Shown: positions 7,487 to 16,589, counted from the first letter of the stretch. The stretch: DNA of 64,000 nt from Dokdonella sp. (GCF_019634775.1 NZ_JAHCAS010000001.1:1240001-1304000), one strand, 5' to 3'. A program made the numbers and translations. Notes: generated by a model from the sequence alone, not told the origin.

Positions 7487-7825
7487 ATGAAGTTTGAGTA
7501 TCTGTTCTGGGTGTTCTTCGTAGGCGTTATCGCTCACTTGGCGTGGCGTTACTTCCGCAGTGGTCGCAGCCTTACCGGCGCCATGCTCGGTGGTCGTATC
7601 AGTAGAGAGATTGGCGAGATCTCATTGTCTCAAGGGTCATTCACTTCTCAGGTGCTGCGTGTCTTAGACATGGAGTCGCCTGAAGGTGAGCGCTTTATTG
7701 GACTCTCTGTAGTTTCAAAAGCCCCATTGGCTGCAAGCATGGTGTCATACCGTTTGAGTCGTGCCCAAGCTCAACAGCTCGTCTCGTTGCTACAGCGTGC
7801 AACAGGGTCGCAAGGTGCCGCCTAA
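7487..7825 (+). CDS. Cassette 13: small membrane-anchored protein
   Basis: 112 residues from ATG 7487. One N-terminal transmembrane segment (YLFWVFFVGVIAHLAWRYF) is followed by a soluble tail with VSYRLSRAQAQQLVSLLQRATG. The family is not recognised. It ends at the TAA opening a truncated attC. Confidence 0.72.
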   Translation: MKFEYLFWVFFVGVIAHLAWRYFRSGRSLTGAMLGGRISREIGEISLSQGSFTSQVLRVLDMESPEGERFIGLSVVSKAPLAASMVSYRLSRAQAQQLVSLLQRATGSQGAA

Positions 7826-7850
7826 CAATTCGTTCAAGCCGAACCCGTGA
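7823..7850 (+). other. Half attC site left by a deletion
   Basis: Only the left part TAACAATTCGTTCAAGCCGA plus ACCCG remains. The sequence then switches abruptly into the interior of a coding sequence, and no matching TCGGCTTAA/GTTAG half follows before the next site. Confidence 0.8.
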
Positions 7851-8039
7851 TCCTTTGTCGGCTTTGCCGCTGCTACCGTCTTTGCGTTAGCTGCCACAGG
7901 ACAACTTGCGTTAGGGAGCAAGGCATTGTTGGCATGGCTACTCGGCGCGTTACTTGCCTCCATGGCGGCACGTCGGCTGAGGCCTAACAATTCGTTCAAG
8001 CCGAACCCGCTTCGCTCCGGCAACGGCGTGGCAGGTTAA
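7851..8039 (+). pseudogene. Cassette 14: 5'-truncated membrane protein gene
   Basis: This reading frame is open without a start codon from the deletion junction, giving SFVGFAAATVFALAATGQ and ALLAWLLGALLASMAARR (two hydrophobic segments). It then runs into the attC and stops there. It looks like the C-terminal part of a small two-helix membrane protein whose 5' end and upstream half attC were lost together. Confidence 0.6.
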
Positions 8040-8093
8040 GCTTGCCACGCAGTTGCCTGCGCTACGCAGTTCGGCTTAACTCAAGCGCTGGGC
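7985..8093 (+). other. attC site of cassette 14, core mutated
   Basis: Main-family site, but the right-hand core reads AAGCGCTGGGC instead of AAGCGTTAGGC, so the conserved GTTAG triplet region is changed by two transitions. It is probably inactive for integrase. Confidence 0.82.
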
Positions 8094-8144
8094 GCCCTTC
8101 CGCCCTGCAGTCAATATTCGAGGTAGGCTGTTTTTGGGGACGGT

Positions 8145-9482
8145 ATGAACCCGCTACCACGCGATTACTCCGTTCTCTCCGTCGGCGCGATCGTGTTCGT
8201 GTCACTCATGGCGCCGATTGCGGCGTGTGCAGCGGAGCAGGCCTTCCCCGATGCCATCGAGAGCGACCCGGCAAGGCTTGGTTGGATGGTCGGCGCGCCG
8301 CCGCCGCCCGATCGGGTAGTGCGTTTCGACGATGGCAGCTATTTCCGCTTCCCGGCGATGCGCTGGAGCGTTTCCAACTTCCGTCAGCTGATGCCGACCG
8401 TCAACGTGTCCCGTGGCATCGGGCCGCCGAAAGCGCTGCCGAGGGCGATGCGCGACGACATTGACGGCGTGACGTTCACCCCACTCGGCGCCGATCGTCA
8501 GATGACCTGGGATGAATCCCTGCTGGCGAACTACACGGACGGTATTGTCATCCTGCACAAGGGCCGAGTTGTGCACGAGCGCTACTTCGGTGTCCTCCGC
8601 CCCGACGGGCAGCACGGCGCCATGTCCGTCACGAAGACCTTTGTTGGCACGTTGGCCGCGATGATGGTTGCCGAGGGAAAGCTGGATCCGGCGCGAAATG
8701 TCGCCGACTACGTTCCGGAGCTTGGAAGCTCTGCATTCGGTGACGCCACTGTACGTCAGGTCATGGACATGACGACCGGCATACGTTTCAGCGAAGACTA
8801 CTCGGACCCGACCGCGGAAGTATGGGCGCACGCCGCAGCCGGCAACCCGCTTCCGAAGCCGCAGGACTACGCTGGCCCGCGGTCGTACTACGACTTTCTA
8901 AAGACCGTCGGGCCGGAAGGCAAGCACGGCCAAGCGTTCCACTACCGAACCGCCAACACCGATGCGCTCGGCTGGATCCTGGCGCGGGTAAGCGGGCGCT
9001 CGGTCGCGCAGCTTCTGTCCGAACGGATCTGGAGCAAGCTGGGCGCGGAGCAGGACGCCTACATGTCTGTCGATTCGACCGGGACGCCCTTTGCTGGCGG
9101 CGGCCTGAACATGGGGCTGCGCGACTTGGCGCGTTTTGGCGAGATGATCCGCAACGATGGTCGATACAACGGGCAGCAGATCGTCCCGAAGTCGGCAATC
9201 GACGACATTCGGCGTGGTGGCCACCGGGAGGCGTTCGCGAAGGCCGGCTATGATCTCCTCACTGGCTGGAGCTACCGCGCCATGTGGTGGGTCACTCACG
9301 ACGAGGATGGCTCGATCATGGCCCGCGGGGTTCACGGCCAGGCGCTTTACATCAATCCAACAGCGCAGGTCGTCATCGCGCGCTTCGCCAGCCATCCAGT
9401 GGCGGGCAATGCCGCGAATGACCCGACCTCGCTGCCCGCATTTCGTGCCATGGCTCGGCACCTTATGCGGGCAAGCAGGTGA
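8145..9482 (+). CDS. Serine hydrolase, beta-lactamase/NylB-like fold
   Basis: 445 residues with a signal peptide or anchor near residues 10-30 (AIVFVSLMAPIAACAAE). The catalytic Ser-x-x-Lys is in MSVTKTFVGTLAAMM, the second motif YxN-like is YRTANTDALGWILARVSG, and the late GVHGQALYINP segment takes the KTG/HxG place. This pattern is that of class C-type serine hydrolases such as 6-aminohexanoate-dimer hydrolase and EstB esterases rather than true beta-lactamases, so the substrate is unknown. The gene lies between two damaged attC sites and has higher GC than earlier cassettes. It may be a cassette now fixed in place. Confidence 0.85.
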   Translation: MNPLPRDYSVLSVGAIVFVSLMAPIAACAAEQAFPDAIESDPARLGWMVGAPPPPDRVVRFDDGSYFRFPAMRWSVSNFRQLMPTVNVSRGIGPPKALPRAMRDDIDGVTFTPLGADRQMTWDESLLANYTDGIVILHKGRVVHERYFGVLRPDGQHGAMSVTKTFVGTLAAMMVAEGKLDPARNVADYVPELGSSAFGDATVRQVMDMTTGIRFSEDYSDPTAEVWAHAAAGNPLPKPQDYAGPRSYYDFLKTVGPEGKHGQAFHYRTANTDALGWILARVSGRSVAQLLSERIWSKLGAEQDAYMSVDSTGTPFAGGGLNMGLRDLARFGEMIRNDGRYNGQQIVPKSAIDDIRRGGHREAFAKAGYDLLTGWSYRAMWWVTHDEDGSIMARGVHGQALYINPTAQVVIARFASHPVAGNAANDPTSLPAFRAMARHLMRASR

Positions 9483-9510
9483 GGCGTTTGCAAGCAGCGC
9501 GCCCACCGGT

Positions 9511-9559
9511 AGTTGCAGCGGACCGCCTCCGGCGGCGGCTGCTGAACTCCGACGTTAGG
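9511..9559 (+). other. Degenerate attC after the serine hydrolase
   Basis: TTGCAGCGGACCGCCTCCGG ... GCTGCTGAACTCCGACGTTAG keeps the inner arms and the right-hand GTTAGGC. The left TAAC core is missing. Confidence 0.6.
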
Positions 9560-9611
9560 CGCCGCACGCACATCGATTGGCTTTTCGATTCACGCGAAGG
9601 AGGACTGGGTA

Positions 9612-9842
9612 ATGACTGATACATGGCTCACCACACTCATCACCGACACGCCTCAAGCTGGCTTCGAGCTGGCCATCACCCTGAGCAGACGCGGCGTCAA
9701 GTACACACAGCCCGACGTAGCCGTGCTCAAGAAGCTCCGTCCAGAGTATGCGGAGAGTGCTGAGGCTCTTACGGCCGCATCTCAGGTCGTTGCCACCAAC
9801 TTTCAGACTATCGCCGCAGCAAACAACTACTGGCGCAGCTGA
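9612..9842 (+). CDS. Cassette: small hypothetical protein
   Basis: 76 residues behind GGAGGACTGGGT, a clear ribosome-binding site. Predicted helical: TLITDTPQAGFELAITLSRR and the C-terminal AASQVVATNFQTIAAANNYW. No family is recognised. It is followed by about 100 bp with no gene before a decayed attC. Confidence 0.6.
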   Translation: MTDTWLTTLITDTPQAGFELAITLSRRGVKYTQPDVAVLKKLRPEYAESAEALTAASQVVATNFQTIAAANNYWRS

Positions 9843-9945
9843 TGTCAGTACCTCTCGCAACCTAGCCGGGTTGGCTGTCAGTCTCCCGCGTCAGCCGGAA
9901 TCCTCTGCTACGGAGGGCGCTACGGGAAGTAACCGCGGCGGCGTC

Positions 9946-10052
9946 GAACAATTATTTGTTCAAGCCTAACCCGCTTCGCCTCAGCAACGGCGTGGCAGGT
10001 AAAGCTTGCCATGCTGCGTGTGCTGCGCAAGTCGGCATGACCCAGTGTTAGA
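9946..10052 (+). other. Decayed attC
   Basis: Recognisable main-family site (GGCGTGGCAGG and AAGCTTGCCA in the centre, GTTAG at the right). Its left core is GAACAATTATTTG rather than TAACAATTCGTTC and several inner bases differ. Confidence 0.7.
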
Positions 10053-10070
10053 CATGGGGGGATATATTCG

Positions 10071-10868
10071 GTGCGTCTTGAAGGAAAAATAGCTCTTGTC
10101 ACGGGCGCTGCGCGTGGAATTGGTGAAGCTATCGCAAGGGCCTTCGTTGCCGAGGGCGCGTTTGTCTACGTTACGGACATTGACCAGGATAACGGGAAGG
10201 CTGTTGTCCAATCCCTCAGTCATTCAGCCTCATTCGTGCTTCTCGACGTCCGCAGTGAGGAAATGTGGCGCGAAACCATTGAACTCATCATCCAGAAGCA
10301 TGGCAGGCTTGATATCCTGGTCAACAATGCTGGCATCACAGGATTTGAGGAAACAGATGCACTTCATGATCCAGAAAATGCCTCCCTTGACGCTTGGCGC
10401 TCGGTACACCAGACAAATCTAGACGGCGTATTTCTTGGCTGCAAATATGCTATTCGCGCAATGCGCAGTACCGGCACAGGCTCCATTATTAATATATCCT
10501 CTCGTTCTGGACTCGTCGGCATACCTACCGCTGCAGCCTATGCGTCAAGCAAAGCTGCGGTTCGCAATCACACCAAGAGCGTTGCGCTGTATTGCGCCCA
10601 GCAAGGGATGAAAGTGCGTTGCAACTCAATCCACCCTGCGGCAATAATGACCCCCATGTGGGAGCCGATGCTGGGCAGCGGCCCGGATCGAGAGTCGAAT
10701 ATTGCTATGCTGGTTCAGGATACGCCACTGAGACGCTTTGGAATGCCCGAGGAAGTGGCTGCCGTGGCGGTCATGCTCGCCGCCGATGAATCCAGCTACA
10801 TTACCGGTGCGGAAATCAATATTGACGGTGGCATTCTTGCCGGTTCTGCTGGCACACCTTCAAAGTAG
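10071..10868 (+). CDS. Cassette: short-chain dehydrogenase/reductase (SDR)
   Basis: 265 residues from GTG 10071. Classical SDR: cofactor motif TGAARGIG (residues ~11-18), an acidic YVTDID after strand 2 that favours NAD(H), NNAG at ~89, active-site Ser in [15 protein letters not shown] catalytic pair, and a C-terminal [14 protein letters not shown]. All catalytic residues are present, so it is probably an active oxidoreductase; the substrate cannot be read from sequence. It is AT-richer than the flanking chromosome, consistent with capture as a cassette. Confidence 0.9.
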   Translation: MRLEGKIALVTGAARGIGEAIARAFVAEGAFVYVTDIDQDNGKAVVQSLSHSASFVLLDVRSEEMWRETIELIIQKHGRLDILVNNAGITGFEETDALHDPENASLDAWRSVHQTNLDGVFLGCKYAIRAMRSTGTGSIINISSRSGLVGIPTAAAYASSKAAVRNHTKSVALYCAQQGMKVRCNSIHPAAIMTPMWEPMLGSGPDRESNIAMLVQDTPLRRFGMPEEVAAVAVMLAADESSYITGAEINIDGGILAGSAGTPSK

Positions 10869-10882
10869 GTTAGCCTTGTGTC

Positions 10883-10938
10883 TAACAGTTCATCCAAGCC
10901 GAGGCCGCTTCGCGACGCAACTTAACTCATGCATTAGT
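10883..10938 (+). other. attC with altered core (ATTAG)
   Basis: Short site TAACAGTTCATCCAAGCCGA ... CTTAACTCATGCATTAG. The right core has A in place of the first G and the inner stem GCCGCTTCGCGACG is imperfect. Confidence 0.65.
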
Positions 10939-10958
10939 CACCATGGATACAGTTCGCC

Positions 10959-11360
10959 ATGCCTCCATTCTTTGAACAGTTGAGCTTCATTAGCGCAATC
11001 CTGGCCGGGTTCGCCTTCACTGTCGTGGTTGGCTTGCTGCCGTTGCGCTCGACATCGCGTGTATTTCCTTTGGTATTTGCAGCCGCTCTTGCGGCGGCGC
11101 TCTCACTGATGATTGCGTCCGTTGCCGCAGTCCTTACCGGCCTGGGCGTCGCGGAGAAATTCATCGATAGCCAAAAGTCTCATGAAATGCTGGAAATTGT
11201 CTCTGAGGCGTTCTTGCTTGGCATTATCTCTCTGGTGGTCACCTTTGGCTGCTGTGGCTGGTTGCACAGCAAACGCGTTGGGATTATCGCAACTACGCTG
11301 GCATCACTCGCAGCCTGCGTTTTAGCCATCGTCATTATCCCGTTCCTGAGGTCATCGTGA
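10959..11360 (+). CDS. Last cassette: four-helix membrane protein
   Basis: 133 residues with four predicted transmembrane helices (around 8-28, 36-62, 82-100 and 108-128), for example ISAILAGFAFTVVVGLLPL and IGIIATTLASLAACVLAIV-like. The loop between helices 2 and 3 holds KFIDSQKSHEMLEIVSEA. No family is recognised. A degenerate CCCAACAGTTCATTCC directly after the stop marks the end of the recognisable array. Confidence 0.72.
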   Translation: MPPFFEQLSFISAILAGFAFTVVVGLLPLRSTSRVFPLVFAAALAAALSLMIASVAAVLTGLGVAEKFIDSQKSHEMLEIVSEAFLLGIISLVVTFGCCGWLHSKRVGIIATTLASLAACVLAIVIIPFLRSS

Positions 11361-11365
11361 AGTGG

Positions 11366-11381
11366 CCCAACAGTTCATTCC
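11366..11381 (+). other. Residual left half of an attC (array end)
   Basis: CCAACAGTTCATTCCA resembles TAACAATTCATTCAAG but nothing like the second half follows. It marks the distal boundary of the left array. Confidence 0.45.
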
Positions 11382-11474
11382 ATGGGCTGATCGAAATTCG
11401 TGGCACTTCGATCGAGCACGACGAATGCGGAGCCCTTGTTCATGGGCTTGAATTTGGCAGGCTGCATTGACAGT

Positions 11475-11536
11475 GGATGTTCTGATCAATCCCACAACGG
11501 CGTCACCGTCCTGTGCGGGATTGATCAGGGCATCCC
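11475..11536 (+). repeat. Dispersed hairpin repeat, copy 1 (reverse orientation)
   Basis: GGATGTTCTGATCAATCCC, then ACAACGGCGTCACCGTCCTG, then GGGATTGATCAGGGCATCCC: both ends of the repeat family in one copy. It sits in the 353-bp gene-free stretch 11361-11713, where I see nothing else that I can name. Confidence 0.8.
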
Positions 11537-11713
11537 GAGCGGCAGAGGTTTGGCGCGGCAAGCGACGCTGATGTACGGCAACGTGTCCGGTGCGCATGTA
11601 CGGATTGACACAATGCAGGTCCGGTCCACCCGCTCCACTGATCGGACTGTGTCTGGCCGGGCAGGGATGCATCACAATATGCGCGCCCGCACGTCGAGAG
11701 CGTCGCTGACCGC

Positions 11714-12121
11714 ATGAGAGCGGAGTCGTATTTCATCCTGTACGTCGCTGATCAACAGCGGAGCACGGCGTTCTACACATCCGTTCTCGCGCGTGCGCCG
11801 CGCTTGTTCGTTCCCGGGATGAGCGAGTTTGATCTTCCTGGCGGCGGGGTCCTTGGGCTGATGCCCGAACATGGCATTCGCAAGCTGCTTGGTGCTGGCT
11901 TGCCTGACCCGGCGGCTGCGAACGGGGTTCCGCGTTGCGAGCTGTACGTTCTGGTCGCCGAACCGGATCGCTGGCATGGGCGGGCACTGCTGGCCGGCGC
12001 GCGCGAACTCAGTCCGCTTGCGCCACGCTCCTGGGGGCACGATGCCGCCTACTCGCTGGATCCGGATGGCCACGTACTCGCGTTTGCCGCGGATTCGGAC
12101 GACACGCGCGCAGCGCTCTGA
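11714..12121 (+). CDS. VOC/glyoxalase-superfamily protein
   Basis: 135 residues. The opening ESYFILYVADQQRSTAFYTSVL is the standard start of a VOC (vicinal oxygen chelate) module, and the C-terminal SWGHDAAYSLDPDGHVLAFA is the standard end, carrying a histidine and acidic residue where metal ligands sit. A single-module protein of this size usually dimerises. Substrate unknown; glyoxalase/bleomycin-resistance type is the general label. It is the first ordinary chromosomal gene after the array. Confidence 0.82.
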   Translation: MRAESYFILYVADQQRSTAFYTSVLARAPRLFVPGMSEFDLPGGGVLGLMPEHGIRKLLGAGLPDPAAANGVPRCELYVLVAEPDRWHGRALLAGARELSPLAPRSWGHDAAYSLDPDGHVLAFAADSDDTRAAL

Positions 12122-12275
12122 CTATTTCGACCGGGGCGTTCCGTGGGCGCACCGCGCCCGGTGCGGTTGCCGTCGCCGGCGGGACAGGTTCACCGACGCG
12201 CCGGTCGAGGCTGCGGCACAGGAGGGAACTCTGCACGGATCGACCAATCCAGCGAGCCGGTCGGGCTGCTCTGGA

Positions 12276-12749
12276 TCATGCGGGTTCCGGTTGCGGCGCA
12301 GGCTCGGTCTGATTGGGAATGGCCAGTTCCACGCGTACACGGTTCTCGCCGCGGGCGTGCCGCCACGCGAAGTGCTGCGTCAGGGCGCGCACCATGGCGA
12401 TGCCAACTCCGCCGATGGCGGCATCGGCGAGCGTGGCTGGCTGGTCGGGACAGGCGTGCGTGGTCGGGTCGAATGCGTCGGCTCGGTAGCGCAGCAGCGC
12501 CGCGACCATGCCGCCACGACGGCGCACGATGACGTGCACGCAGCCGCGCGCGCGAACGGCATGCATGATGACGTTGGCGAGCAGCTCGTCGAGTACGGTT
12601 GCCAGGCCGTGCCGCGCTTCGGCGGCGATGCCAGCGGCGGCGAGATCGTTGTCGAGCCGATCGGCGAAGCGGCCGACCGCACTGCGCGCGCGCGCGACTC
12701 GATAGCGCCAGCGTCGCGTCGGCCCTGCCCCTGCCATCTGCTGCTGCAT
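12276..12749 (-). CDS. RsbW/SpoIIAB-like ATP-binding protein
   Basis: 157 residues with an HATPase fold of the anti-sigma-kinase type. The N-box is VLDELLANVIMHAV (residues ~51-64), and the G2-like GGVGIAMVRALTQHFAWRHA is followed by the closing strand NRVRVELAI. No histidine-kinase dimerisation domain is present. In partner-switching systems such proteins bind a sigma factor or an anti-anti-sigma STAS protein, but no STAS or PP2C partner is adjacent, so it is an orphan here. The start is uncertain; ATG 12749 gives the best-fitting length. Confidence 0.75.
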   Translation of the reverse strand: MQQQMAGAGPTRRWRYRVARARSAVGRFADRLDNDLAAAGIAAEARHGLATVLDELLANVIMHAVRARGCVHVIVRRRGGMVAALLRYRADAFDPTTHACPDQPATLADAAIGGVGIAMVRALTQHFAWRHARGENRVRVELAIPNQTEPAPQPEPA

Positions 12750-12921
12750 GCCCCGACCCTCCCACCTGCATCGTGGAACAGGTGCGGCGGCGAGGCAACG
12801 TGTGTGCTCGTGAAGGCAGTCAAGGGCGGTTGATGCCGGCGACTGGACGGCCGAGCCGGGCGACGGGGGAGCGAGTTCGGAGGGGGAAGCGGCGCCATGG
12901 CGCCTGCGGACCCGCGCCCCT

Positions 12922-14622
12922 TCACGGTTTGCGTGGTGGTGCTGCTACCGCTGGCTTGGGTGGCACACTCGGGCGCGGCGGCTTCAGCAGGGGGTGCGAT
13001 TCGGCCCACGGACGGGTCGGCATCTGCTTGGCCTGGAAACGCTGGAACAGCTCGCGGTACTGCGCGGTCGCGACCTTGTCGCCGAGCGTCGCCGCTTCAT
13101 AGATCGCGCTGCCTTGGGTTTCCGCGGCTTCGTCCCAGCGGCCATTCGCGGCCAAGGCGAGAGCATACGTCTCGGCGACCTGCGCGAGGTTCTTTTCCGG
13201 CGCCTGCCGATAGAGGGCTTCGGCTTGGCCAAGTACGGCCTTCTTCTGCTCGGGAGTGGCTGCCGGGCAGGTGCTGACCGCGCGGATGTGCAGGTCGGCG
13301 AACAGGGGATCGCGTGCGTGTTTCCTGGCGTTGTCGGCAGCCTCGCGCAGGCCGGTCGAACACTGTCCGGCGATGAACTCGGCGGCGAGCAGGTGAGCCC
13401 AGTTCTCGGCATCGTCGGGTTGGATCGTCGTGGCCGCGCGGTAGGCGGCAATGGCATCGGCGGCGCGGCCGCTGCGCAGGGCGAGGTTGCCGAGCGCGAC
13501 TTGCGGACGCGGCGCTTTTGGATCGGCCACGGTCGCGCGCTCGTAGGCGTTGCGCGCACCGGCGTCGTCACCGGCGACCTCGGCGATGAAGCCTTGCGTC
13601 AACCAGGCCAGTACGGACTTGGGGGCGGCCCGCGTCGCGGCGGTCGCGCGTGCCTTTGCAGCTTCGACGCGGCCATCGGCTGCCTCGATACGCGCATAGG
13701 TCGACAGCAGGGCGACATCGTTGGCCTGCTTGGTCAGCGCCTTGTCGAGCACGCCACGCGCTTCGGCGTACTTGCCGTTCGCGGCAAGAAAATGCGCCTC
13801 GCCGATGGCTGCTTCTCGCGGATCGGACGTCGACTGCTCGGCCGGCACTCGTGCCGGACTTGCGGCGGTGGCGGCGAGGTTGCTGATGACCGGTGCCGGC
13901 AGCAGGCGCGCGAGCAACGGATCGCGCAGGAACGGCGGAACGTCGCCGATCTTGCCTTGGGCTTCGCGTGCCGCCTTGGTGTCGCCAGCGGCTTCGTGCG
14001 CGCGCGCGAGCGCGCCGTACAGTGCGGTTGCGCGCGGATCCAGGCGCAACGCCTCCTCAAGATAGGCGACCGCTTCCTTGTAGTGCTGTTTGCGATAGGC
14101 GACATCCGCGAGCATCGCGCGCAATGCGGGTTCGCGCTCATGGTCGGCGAGTGCCGCGGCAAGCAGCTTGCCGGCGCCGTCGACGTCATCGATGCGCAGC
14201 AGTTCCCCGGCCAGGGCGATGCGCGTGGGCAGGTACATGCCATTCAGCTTGAGCGATTTCTCGAACGCCGCGCGCGCCACCTCGTGCTTGCCCTGCATGC
14301 GTGCCAGTGCGCCCTGCAGGTAGGGCCAACGATCGTCGAGCGGGGCGGCGATGGCGGCGTTGTCGATCGCCACTCGGGTGGCATCGATCAGGCGCGCGCG
14401 CGCGTAGGCTGCACCAATGTCGCCATAGAGCTCCGCCAGGGCGACTCCGGACTTGCCGACGATGGCCTTGTCGAAATTGGCGCGCGCTTCGCGCAGTTGT
14501 GCAATCTCGGCCGCGTCGAGCTTCGAGAGATCGGGTTGCGGCAACGGCGTGTAGGTCTGCGCGAACGCGATTCCACCCGACAGCGCGAGGACGACCAGGG
14601 CGGAGAGCAGTCTGTGCTTCAT
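12922..14622 (-). CDS. Exported tetratricopeptide-repeat protein
   Basis: 566 residues from ATG 14622 (signal peptide MKHRLLSALVVLALSGGIAFAQ). At least six TPR-like helical pairs can be seen, e.g. ALYGALARAHEAAGDTKAAR, NAYERATVADPKAPRPQVAL and ALAANGRWDEAAETQGSAIY. The C-terminal tail is Pro-rich and basic (PPRPSVPPKPAVAAPPRKP). It is probably periplasmic, serving as a protein-interaction scaffold, and is not linked to a recognisable partner; it is divergent from the MBL-hydrolase/nuclease pair. Confidence 0.85.
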   Translation of the reverse strand: MKHRLLSALVVLALSGGIAFAQTYTPLPQPDLSKLDAAEIAQLREARANFDKAIVGKSGVALAELYGDIGAAYARARLIDATRVAIDNAAIAAPLDDRWPYLQGALARMQGKHEVARAAFEKSLKLNGMYLPTRIALAGELLRIDDVDGAGKLLAAALADHEREPALRAMLADVAYRKQHYKEAVAYLEEALRLDPRATALYGALARAHEAAGDTKAAREAQGKIGDVPPFLRDPLLARLLPAPVISNLAATAASPARVPAEQSTSDPREAAIGEAHFLAANGKYAEARGVLDKALTKQANDVALLSTYARIEAADGRVEAAKARATAATRAAPKSVLAWLTQGFIAEVAGDDAGARNAYERATVADPKAPRPQVALGNLALRSGRAADAIAAYRAATTIQPDDAENWAHLLAAEFIAGQCSTGLREAADNARKHARDPLFADLHIRAVSTCPAATPEQKKAVLGQAEALYRQAPEKNLAQVAETYALALAANGRWDEAAETQGSAIYEAATLGDKVATAQYRELFQRFQAKQMPTRPWAESHPLLKPPRPSVPPKPAVAAPPRKP

Positions 14623-14821
14623 GCGGAACACCGTGCGGCGAATTCGTTCGGGGCGCGCAGTGTAGCGGTTGCAGACCAGAGCCGGGTCGCGACCGCGTTT
14701 CCGCGGCGAAGTTCGGTCGTTGATCCGCGGGCCGCCGCCGCATCATGGCCTGGCCCTTGTGCCGCCGCTCCGACTGTCCCTACATTGACCCGCCGTGCCG
14801 GTTGCCGGCCCAGGAGTTGCG

Positions 14822-15679
14822 ATGAACCCGGTGGTGCGCAGTTTTCACCACGCCGAGAGTGGCAGCTGGACGCACGTCATGGTCGATCCGGCGACCCGCC
14901 GCGCCGCGGTGGTCGATCCGGTGCTCGACTTTGATGCGGCCAGCGGTCGCGTGCACCCAGCCAGTGCGCGGCGCGTTCTCGAATACGTGGGCACGGCTGG
15001 ACTCGTGGTCGACTGGATCCTCGAGACGCATGCGCATGCCGACCACCTGACCGCCGCGGCGTGGATGCAGCAGGCGATCGTGCCGCGGCCGCGCCTCGGC
15101 ATTGGAGCCGGCATCGCCCGCGTGCAGGCGCACTTCTCGCGCGTATTCGATGTCGAGTTCGACGATGCGTCCTTCGATGCGCGTTTCGCCGACGGCGAGC
15201 GCTTCCAGATTGGCGACCTCGTCGCGCATGCATTGGCCACGCCGGGACATACCCCGGATGGGGTGAGCTATCTGGTCGGCGATGCCGTGTTCGTCGGCGA
15301 CACGTTGTTCGCACCGCGCGCAGGCAGTGCGCGCTGCGATTTCCCGGGCGGCGATGCAGCATGTTTGCATGCCTCTATCCAGCGCCTGTATGCGCTGGCG
15401 CCGACGACGCGCGTGTTCCTCGCCCACGACTATCCGGCGGCGGGCGAAGCGCCGCTCGCCGAGACCACGATCGGCGCACAGATGGCCACCAACATCCATG
15501 TGCGCGCCGACACCAGCGAAGCGGAGTTCGTCAAACTGCGCACGACGCGTGATGCGGGCCTGGCGGTGCCGAAGCTGCTGTGGCCGGCCTTGCAGGTCAA
15601 CCTGCGCGGCGGTCGCCTGCCGCCGGCCGCGGCGAACGGCACACGATATCTGAGGATTCCCCTGCGTGATGACTGCTGA
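14822..15679 (+). CDS. MBL-fold metallohydrolase, persulfide dioxygenase/glyoxalase II-like
   Basis: 285 residues. The metal-binding motif is ETHAHADHLTAAAWM (HxHxDH), followed by GHTPDGVSYLVGD, VFVGDTLF and a late histidine in VFLAHDY, all in the order of the ETHE1/glyoxalase II branch. The N-terminal VMVDPATRRAAVVDPVLDFD is also typical of this branch, where the reaction is persulfide oxidation; YflN-type lactonase-like activity is the alternative. It overlaps the next gene by 14 bases, so the two are probably co-transcribed. Confidence 0.85.
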   Translation: MNPVVRSFHHAESGSWTHVMVDPATRRAAVVDPVLDFDAASGRVHPASARRVLEYVGTAGLVVDWILETHAHADHLTAAAWMQQAIVPRPRLGIGAGIARVQAHFSRVFDVEFDDASFDARFADGERFQIGDLVAHALATPGHTPDGVSYLVGDAVFVGDTLFAPRAGSARCDFPGGDAACLHASIQRLYALAPTTRVFLAHDYPAAGEAPLAETTIGAQMATNIHVRADTSEAEFVKLRTTRDAGLAVPKLLWPALQVNLRGGRLPPAAANGTRYLRIPLRDDC

Positions 15680-16484
15680 AACCATGGCCTGCCTGCTGGG
15701 CCTTGCACGTGCCGCCCTTGTCGTGTTCGCCGTGCAGGCGGGCACTGCCATGGCCTGGTCGGAAGCCGGACATCGCATCGTCGCGGCAATGGCCGAGGCG
15801 CGTCTGTCGCCGGGTGTCGATGCGCAGGTGCGCGCATTGCTCGCCGTCAGTGGTGCACAGTCGATGGCCGACGTGGCCGGCTGGGCCGACGATGTGCGCA
15901 AGGATCCGCAGCAGCGCGAACTGGCGCGGGCGACCACGAAGCTCCACTTCATCAATTTCGCCGATGCGCGCTGTCGCTACGATGCGGCACGTGACTGCCC
16001 AGGTGGCCAATGCATCGTCGCCGGCATCGACCACTACACGGCGGTACTCGCCGACCGCAAACGACCGGATGCCGAGCGTGCCGAAGCACTGCGTTTCCTC
16101 GTCCATTTCGTCGGCGACGTGCACCAGCCGCTGCATGCCGGCTACCGCAGTGATCGTGGCGGCAACGACCACCAACTGCAATTCGACGGCAAGGGCACCA
16201 ACCTGCATGCGATCTGGGACACCCAGGTTTTGCGCAGTCGCCGGCTCGGCTGGCGTGCCTATGCCGATGCGATCCAGCCACGCCCCGACCTGCGCGCCGC
16301 TGGAACGCCGCGCGACTGGGCCGAGGAATCCTGTCGCATCAGTCGCGACGACGGCCTCTATCCACGTTCGCGCAAGCTCCGCGAGGCCTATCTGGCGCGG
16401 ATGCGTCCGCTCGCCGAGCGCCGCCTGCGCCTGGCGGCGGTGCGCCTGGCGGACCGGCTGGAGGCTGCGTTGGGGCGGGATTGA
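15666..16484 (+). CDS. S1/P1-family zinc nuclease
   Basis: 272 residues from GTG 15666 (ATG 15669 equally possible). After the signal sequence (LGLARAALVVFAVQAGTAMA) the mature protein begins at WSEAGH: in S1/P1 nucleases the first residue after cleavage is a Trp that ligates zinc. Other expected ligands follow: ADVAGWADDV, HFINFADA, a central IDHYTAVL and LVHFVGDVHQPLHAG, then GGNDHQLQF and NLHAIWDTQV. This is an exported enzyme that degrades single-stranded DNA/RNA and 3'-nucleotides. The set of ligands looks complete. Confidence 0.9.
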   Translation: MMTAETMACLLGLARAALVVFAVQAGTAMAWSEAGHRIVAAMAEARLSPGVDAQVRALLAVSGAQSMADVAGWADDVRKDPQQRELARATTKLHFINFADARCRYDAARDCPGGQCIVAGIDHYTAVLADRKRPDAERAEALRFLVHFVGDVHQPLHAGYRSDRGGNDHQLQFDGKGTNLHAIWDTQVLRSRRLGWRAYADAIQPRPDLRAAGTPRDWAEESCRISRDDGLYPRSRKLREAYLARMRPLAERRLRLAAVRLADRLEAALGRD

Positions 16485-16589
16485 GGAGCGCTTCGTGGGA
16501 GCCCGTTTGCGGGCGATGCTTCCTGTGGGTGATCGTGTGGAAAAACATCGCCCGTGAACGGGCTCCTGCCGAAGCGAAGGCAAGGCCAC

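Noticed and set aside
8145..9482. Cassette-borne beta-lactamase resistance gene
   Set aside because: The SxxK and Y-x-N motifs fit the broader serine hydrolase fold, but the third motif and length are nearer NylB/EstB-type enzymes; resistance cannot be claimed.
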